From the NCBI GenBank assembly GCA_003565055.1, contig PXDM01000187.1, positions 1 through 7,941 on the forward strand: 7,941 bases of DNA, read 5' to 3'. Origin of the DNA: Paracoccaceae bacterium. Its GTDB lineage: Bacteria; Pseudomonadota; Alphaproteobacteria; Rhodobacterales; Rhodobacteraceae. Position 1 is the first letter of the stretch, and every line of letters starts with the position of its first letter. A program made the translations under genes and the position numbers. The notes beneath the pieces are model-generated. The model was not told the origin of the DNA. It saw only the letters and a list, made by a program, of their open reading frames with translations, and ran no database searches. Positions 4,683 to 7,941 of this stretch are shown one piece after another.

Positions 4683-6554
4683 GTGTTTCACGTGAAACAT
4701 TATGATGTCATCGTCGTTGGCGGCGGTCACGCAGGTGTCGAAGCCGCTGCTGCAGCGGCACGGGTTGGTGCCGCAACAGCCCTGATCACCTTCCGCGCGG
4801 AAGATATCGGCGTCATGTCCTGCAACCCGGCCATCGGTGGCTTGGGCAAAGGGCATCTCGTCCGTGAAATCGACGCGCTCGACGGGATCATGGGACGTGC
4901 GGGTGATTACGCGGCGATTCAATACCGCTTGCTGAACCGCTCGAAAGGCCCCGCAGTGCAAGGCCCGCGCGTGCAGGCCGATCGCAAGCGGTTCCGCGAA
5001 TTCGTCGCGAAAGAGGTTGCGCAGATCGCAGGTCTCGATTTGATCTATGCCGAGGTCACCGCGCTTCGCCAATCAGGCGATGTTGTCACAGGTGTTCAGA
5101 TCAACGGGGATATTGAGATTTCCGGAAAATCTGTTGTTCTGACAACAGGCACCTTCCTTGGCGGGAAGGTCTTCATCGGTGACCGGAGTTTTCCCGCAGG
5201 CCGGATGGGCGACCAAGCCTCAAACGTCCTGTGCGAGCAGTTGCGTCGTCTCGATCTGCCCATTGGTCGCCTCAAGACCGGAACCCCGCCTCGCTTGGAT
5301 GGCAAGACAATCGACTGGGATGCGCTCGAACGGCAACCAGGCGACGCGGCACCCGAGTATCTGAGTTTCCTGACGGCCCAGACCATCGCCCGACAGATCG
5401 CTTGCGCGATTACGCATACAAATGTCCATACGCATGAGATTGTTCGAGAAAACCTCTCAAAATCAGCGATGTATGGCGGCCATATCGAAGGTGTCGGTCC
5501 ACGCTATTGTCCGTCGATCGAAGATAAAATCTCGCGCTTTGCCGATAAGGACTCGCATCAGATCTTCCTGGAGCCTGAGGGATTGGACGACGATACCGTT
5601 TACCCGAATGGGATCTCGACCTCTCTTCCGGAGGAGGTGCAGCACGCCTATGTGCGCACGATCCGGGGGCTGGAGAATGTGCGCATCCTTCAGCCCGGAT
5701 ATGCGATTGAATACGACTATATCGACCCGCGCGCCCTGACGACGGGACTGCGTTTGAAAGCGCTCGATGGGCTGTATCTTGCCGGGCAGATTAACGGGAC
5801 GACCGGGTATGAAGAGGCCGGGGCGCAAGGGATCGTCGCCGGGTTGAACGCCGCCCATGCAGCGCTTGGCAGGGATCCGATCACATTCAGCAGGGCCGAG
5901 TCCTATATCGGGGTCATGATCGACGACCTGACCCTGCGCGGCGTGACTGAGCCTTATCGCATGTTTACGTCCCGCGCCGAATACCGCTTGTCATTGCGGA
6001 GCGACAATGCGGACCAGCGGTTGACGCCTCTGGGGCTGCGCATTGGCTGTATCGGCGAGATGCGGAAGGTACTGTTCGAGGACAAGATCGCGCGGCTGGA
6101 AGATGCGAAATCTCGGATGAGAACGCATGTCTTCACGCCGCAGGATCTGAGGGCTGCTGGGCATCAGGTGAGTGCGGACGGGACAAAGCGCGATGCGCTG
6201 ACATTGCTGGGTCTGCCGGGGTTTGATTTTGACAAACTTTCGAGTCTCGCGCCTGATCTGTTTGATATTGACGCCGAGATCAGACAGCAGATCGCGCGTG
6301 AGATGGTCTATCACTCGTATCTGCTTCGACAGGAGGCACAAATTAAGGTGCTCAAGGCGGATGAAGAGCGCAAAATTCCGGCTGATTTCGATTATACCGC
6401 AGTGAGCGGATTGTCGCGCGAACTGACCGAGAAACTGGCCAAAGCGCAGCCTGAGACACTTGGGCAGGCGTCGCGGGTGGATGGGATGACACCGGCGGCT
6501 CTGGTCCTGCTCCTGTCGCGGATTCAGGTGATGCAACGGCGCGTGGCGTCGTGA
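4683..6554 (+). CDS. mnmG: tRNA uridine-5-carboxymethylaminomethyl synthesis enzyme MnmG (GidA)
   Basis: MnmG is the FAD- and NADH-binding partner of MnmE in wobble-U34 tRNA modification. With GTG at 4683 it has 623 residues (629 in E. coli). The FAD-binding motif VVGGGHAGVE (11-20) is followed by MSCNPAIGGLGKGHLV (45-60), KGPAVQGPRVQADR (88-101), RLKTGTPPR (196-204) and ITHTN (243-247). YCPSIEDK (275-282) and GQINGTTGYEEA (368-379) follow, with the helical tRNA/MnmE-binding C-terminus after them. The conserved cysteines 47, 241 and 276 are present. A perfect parS site overlaps the start, so the N-terminus reads MFHVKH, as I recall for many alphaproteobacterial MnmG proteins. GTG at 4692 is an alternative start, because AGGAG at 4679-4683 is better spaced for it. 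The stop TGA overlaps the start of rsmG. Confidence 0.98.
   Translation: MFHVKHYDVIVVGGGHAGVEAAAAAARVGAATALITFRAEDIGVMSCNPAIGGLGKGHLVREIDALDGIMGRAGDYAAIQYRLLNRSKGPAVQGPRVQADRKRFREFVAKEVAQIAGLDLIYAEVTALRQSGDVVTGVQINGDIEISGKSVVLTTGTFLGGKVFIGDRSFPAGRMGDQASNVLCEQLRRLDLPIGRLKTGTPPRLDGKTIDWDALERQPGDAAPEYLSFLTAQTIARQIACAITHTNVHTHEIVRENLSKSAMYGGHIEGVGPRYCPSIEDKISRFADKDSHQIFLEPEGLDDDTVYPNGISTSLPEEVQHAYVRTIRGLENVRILQPGYAIEYDYIDPRALTTGLRLKALDGLYLAGQINGTTGYEEAGAQGIVAGLNAAHAALGRDPITFSRAESYIGVMIDDLTLRGVTEPYRMFTSRAEYRLSLRSDNADQRLTPLGLRIGCIGEMRKVLFEDKIARLEDAKSRMRTHVFTPQDLRAAGHQVSADGTKRDALTLLGLPGFDFDKLSSLAPDLFDIDAEIRQQIAREMVYHSYLLRQEAQIKVLKADEERKIPADFDYTAVSGLSRELTEKLAKAQPETLGQASRVDGMTPAALVLLLSRIQVMQRRVAS
4684..4699. 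promoter_or_regulatory. parS: parS centromere site over the mnmG start
   Basis: TGTTTCACGTGAAACA is a perfect 16-bp palindrome identical to the consensus parS bound by ParB (Spo0J). It covers the last two bases of the GTG start and the next codons of mnmG. It lies about 3.2 kb from the DnaA boxes and 2.5 kb upstream of parA, so it should nucleate the ParB complex that ParA segregates. Confidence 0.95.
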
Positions 6555-7165
6555 TGGTGGTGCAGGACCAGCCGAATGTTTCACGTGAAACATTGGCGAC
6601 GCTTGAGCGCTATGCGGCGCTTCTGGAGAAGTGGAACGCGCGAATCAATCTGGTGGCGCCGTCAACAATTCCTGACCTTTGGGAGCGCCATATTCGCGAT
6701 TCCTTACAGGTTTTTGACCATGCACCACAACACGCGCGCCTTTGGGCTGATCTGGGATCGGGCGGCGGGCTTCCGGGCGTCGTTTGTGCGATAGCTGCGC
6801 AGGAGAAGCTGCCGGAGTGTCGATTCGTCCTCATCGAAAGCGACAAACGCAAGGCAGCGTTCCTCATGACAGCGATCAGAGAGCTAGGCTTGAGCGCAGA
6901 TGTCATTGCGCAACGCGTTGAACAGGTCGATGCGCTTGGGGCAGATGTCGTGTCGGCGCGGGCCTTGGCCCCGTTGCCGCAACTATTGCCGCTCGTAGCC
7001 CGGCATTTGGCAGAAAATGGCGTGGCGCTGCTGCCGAAGGGCAAAACTCATGCCGAAGAACTTGCAGCCGCGCGCGCAGAATGGCAGTTTGACGCGGCGA
7101 GCCATCAAAGCAAGACCAACGCTTCGGCGCGGATACTCATCTTGAAGGGACTGACACGTGGTTGA
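6554..7165 (+). CDS. rsmG: 16S rRNA (guanine-527-N7) methyltransferase RsmG (GidB)
   Basis: RsmG transfers a methyl group from S-adenosylmethionine to N7 of G527 in 16S rRNA, near the decoding site. Its loss gives low-level streptomycin resistance in several bacteria. With ATG at 6554 it has 203 residues, typical for the family. The substrate-side N-terminus has LLEKWNARINLVAPS (24-38) and HIRDSL (46-51). The SAM-binding fold has motif I ADLGSGGGLPGV (65-76) and LIESDKRKAAFL (93-104), then SARALAPLPQLL (134-145). TGATG joins it to mnmG; GTG at 6551 is an equally possible start with a GTGA overlap, and GTG at 6557 or 6560 cannot be excluded. No Shine-Dalgarno is obvious, so coupling is likely. 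A second parS lies in the coding sequence and is read as N-V-S-R-E-T (8-13). Confidence 0.98.
   Translation: MVVQDQPNVSRETLATLERYAALLEKWNARINLVAPSTIPDLWERHIRDSLQVFDHAPQHARLWADLGSGGGLPGVVCAIAAQEKLPECRFVLIESDKRKAAFLMTAIRELGLSADVIAQRVEQVDALGADVVSARALAPLPQLLPLVARHLAENGVALLPKGKTHAEELAAARAEWQFDAASHQSKTNASARILILKGLTRG
6577..6592. promoter_or_regulatory. parS: parS centromere site inside rsmG
   Basis: This is the same perfect TGTTTCACGTGAAACA palindrome as at 4684-4699. Here it extends by one base pair on each side to an 18-bp palindrome (6576-6593). It lies wholly within rsmG, about 1.9 kb from the first site and 0.57 kb upstream of parA. Confidence 0.95.
7145..7150 (+). promoter_or_regulatory. Ribosome binding site of parA
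   Basis: AAGGGA (GAAGGGA with the preceding base) lies seven bases before the GTG at 7158, inside the end of rsmG. It supports that start. Confidence 0.6.
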
Positions 7166-7941
7166 CCGGCGCAAAACCAGGATCATCGCCATTGCAAACC
7201 AGAAGGGTGGTGTGGGCAAGACAACCACGGCAATCAACCTCTCTGCCGCGCTGGCGGAGAAGGGGCAGAACACGCTGCTGATCGACCTTGATCCGCAGGG
7301 GAATGCCTCGACGGGTCTAGGTCTGGAGTTGGATCAGCGCAAGAACACAACATATGACCTGCTTTTCGGTGAGACGCAGGCGCGCAATATCATCGTTGAG
7401 ACGGCGCATCCGGGGCTCTCGATTGTTCCGGCGACGACGGATCTGTCCTCGGCGGATATCGAGCTGATGTCGCGCGCGCGGCGGAGTTTTCTGTTGCAGG
7501 ATGCGTTGCGTCAGGCCGATGTGGTTGAGCGGCAGTTTGATTACATCCTGATTGACTGCCCGCCCTCGCTAAACCTCCTGACGCTGAACGCGATGGTGGC
7601 CGCGCAGTCGGTGCTCGTGCCGTTGCAGGCCGAGTTTTTCGCGCTGGAGGGGTTGTCTCAACTCATGCTGACCGTACGCGAATTGCGGGAGAATGCGAAT
7701 TCTGCTCTACGGATTGAGGGGGTGTTGCTGACCATGTATGACCGGCGCAACAATCTCGCGCAGCAGGTTGAGGCCGATGCGCGCGGGAATATGGGCGATC
7801 TGGTGTTCAAGACGATGATTCCGCGCAATGTCCGGCTGAGCGAGGCACCGTCCTTTGCCGTGCCGGTGCTGAGCTACGATCCGCAGTCGAAAGGCGCTGT
7901 CGCCTATCGCGAGCTTGCGGCGGAATTAATGAGCAAACACA
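7158..7941 (+). CDS. parA: Chromosome partitioning ATPase ParA (Soj), last codons beyond window
   Basis: ParA is a deviant-Walker ATPase that binds DNA non-specifically as an ATP dimer and moves ParB-parS complexes, segregating origins. The frame is open to the window edge, giving 261 codons, nearly the whole of a typical 255-270 residue chromosomal ParA. Visible motifs are IIAIANQKGGVGKTT (9-23, deviant Walker A with signature Lys16), LIDLDPQGNAST (41-52), Walker B YILIDCPPSLN (129-139) and IPRNVRLSEAPSF (221-233), whose arginines contact DNA in relatives. There is no N-terminal DNA-binding extension, so this is the chromosomal rather than the plasmid P1 type. The GTG at 7158 is effectively forced: an in-frame TGA lies at 7152-7154 and no start codon follows before the Walker A motif. 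It overlaps rsmG by eight bases. parB probably follows. Confidence 0.97.
   Translation, partial: MVDRRKTRIIAIANQKGGVGKTTTAINLSAALAEKGQNTLLIDLDPQGNASTGLGLELDQRKNTTYDLLFGETQARNIIVETAHPGLSIVPATTDLSSADIELMSRARRSFLLQDALRQADVVERQFDYILIDCPPSLNLLTLNAMVAAQSVLVPLQAEFFALEGLSQLMLTVRELRENANSALRIEGVLLTMYDRRNNLAQQVEADARGNMGDLVFKTMIPRNVRLSEAPSFAVPVLSYDPQSKGAVAYRELAAELMSKH

Noticed and set aside
5991..6593. Minus-strand frame starting MFHVKH
   Set aside because: The start is only the parS palindrome read on the other strand. The rest is antisense to mnmG, with no family resemblance.
7150..7165. Third parS at the parA start (around ACACGTGG)
   Set aside because: Only the central ACGTG matches. The flanking GTTTC/GAAAC arms are absent.

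Overview
The window looks like chromosomal DNA from around the replication origin of an alphaproteobacterium, most likely one of the Rhodobacteraceae (Rhodobacter/Roseobacter relatives). This rests on high-GC coding sequence, on the order rho-mnmE-mnmG-rsmG-parA next to a DnaA-box cluster, on HemJ as the protoporphyrinogen oxidase, and on MnmG and RsmG N-termini written through parS palindromes. The genus cannot be fixed by eye.

Layout. On the minus strand, positions 1-563 hold the first two thirds of aroE (its 3' end lies outside the window) and 560-1153 hold maf; the two overlap by ATGA. Positions 1154-1533 are the only long gap without a gene. They carry one perfect and two one-mismatch DnaA boxes between two AT-rich blocks, and I call this the probable chromosomal origin, oriC. 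On the plus strand follow hemJ (1534-1971), a 119-base leader with a possible promoter, then a tightly packed run: rho (2091-3392), mnmE (3394-4680), mnmG (4683-6554), rsmG (6554-7165) and parA (7158 to the window end, only the last few codons missing). The gaps in this run are 1 and 2 bases, followed by overlaps of 1 and 8 bases, so co-transcription and translational coupling are likely.

Two perfect 16-bp parS sites (the ParB centromere sequence) lie inside genes: one over the start of mnmG, the other near the start of rsmG, about 3.2 and 5.1 kb from the DnaA boxes. With parA at the right edge (parB is probably just beyond), the window holds the two cis-acting elements of chromosome inheritance, origin and centromere, and one of the trans-acting partition proteins. 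Genes on both sides of the gap point away from it, as expected for leading-strand genes flanking an origin.

The proteins do familiar housekeeping work: shikimate synthesis (AroE), nucleotide sanitising (Maf), heme synthesis (HemJ), transcription termination (Rho), tRNA wobble-uridine modification (MnmE with MnmG), 16S rRNA methylation (RsmG) and chromosome segregation (ParA). I see no new biological system, mobile element, CRISPR array, tRNA or rRNA. The most interesting parts are the fine structure of the origin, which resembles a DnaA-trio basal unwinding system, the parS sites embedded in coding sequence and read in two different frames, the altered G4 motif of MnmE, and the rho leader.
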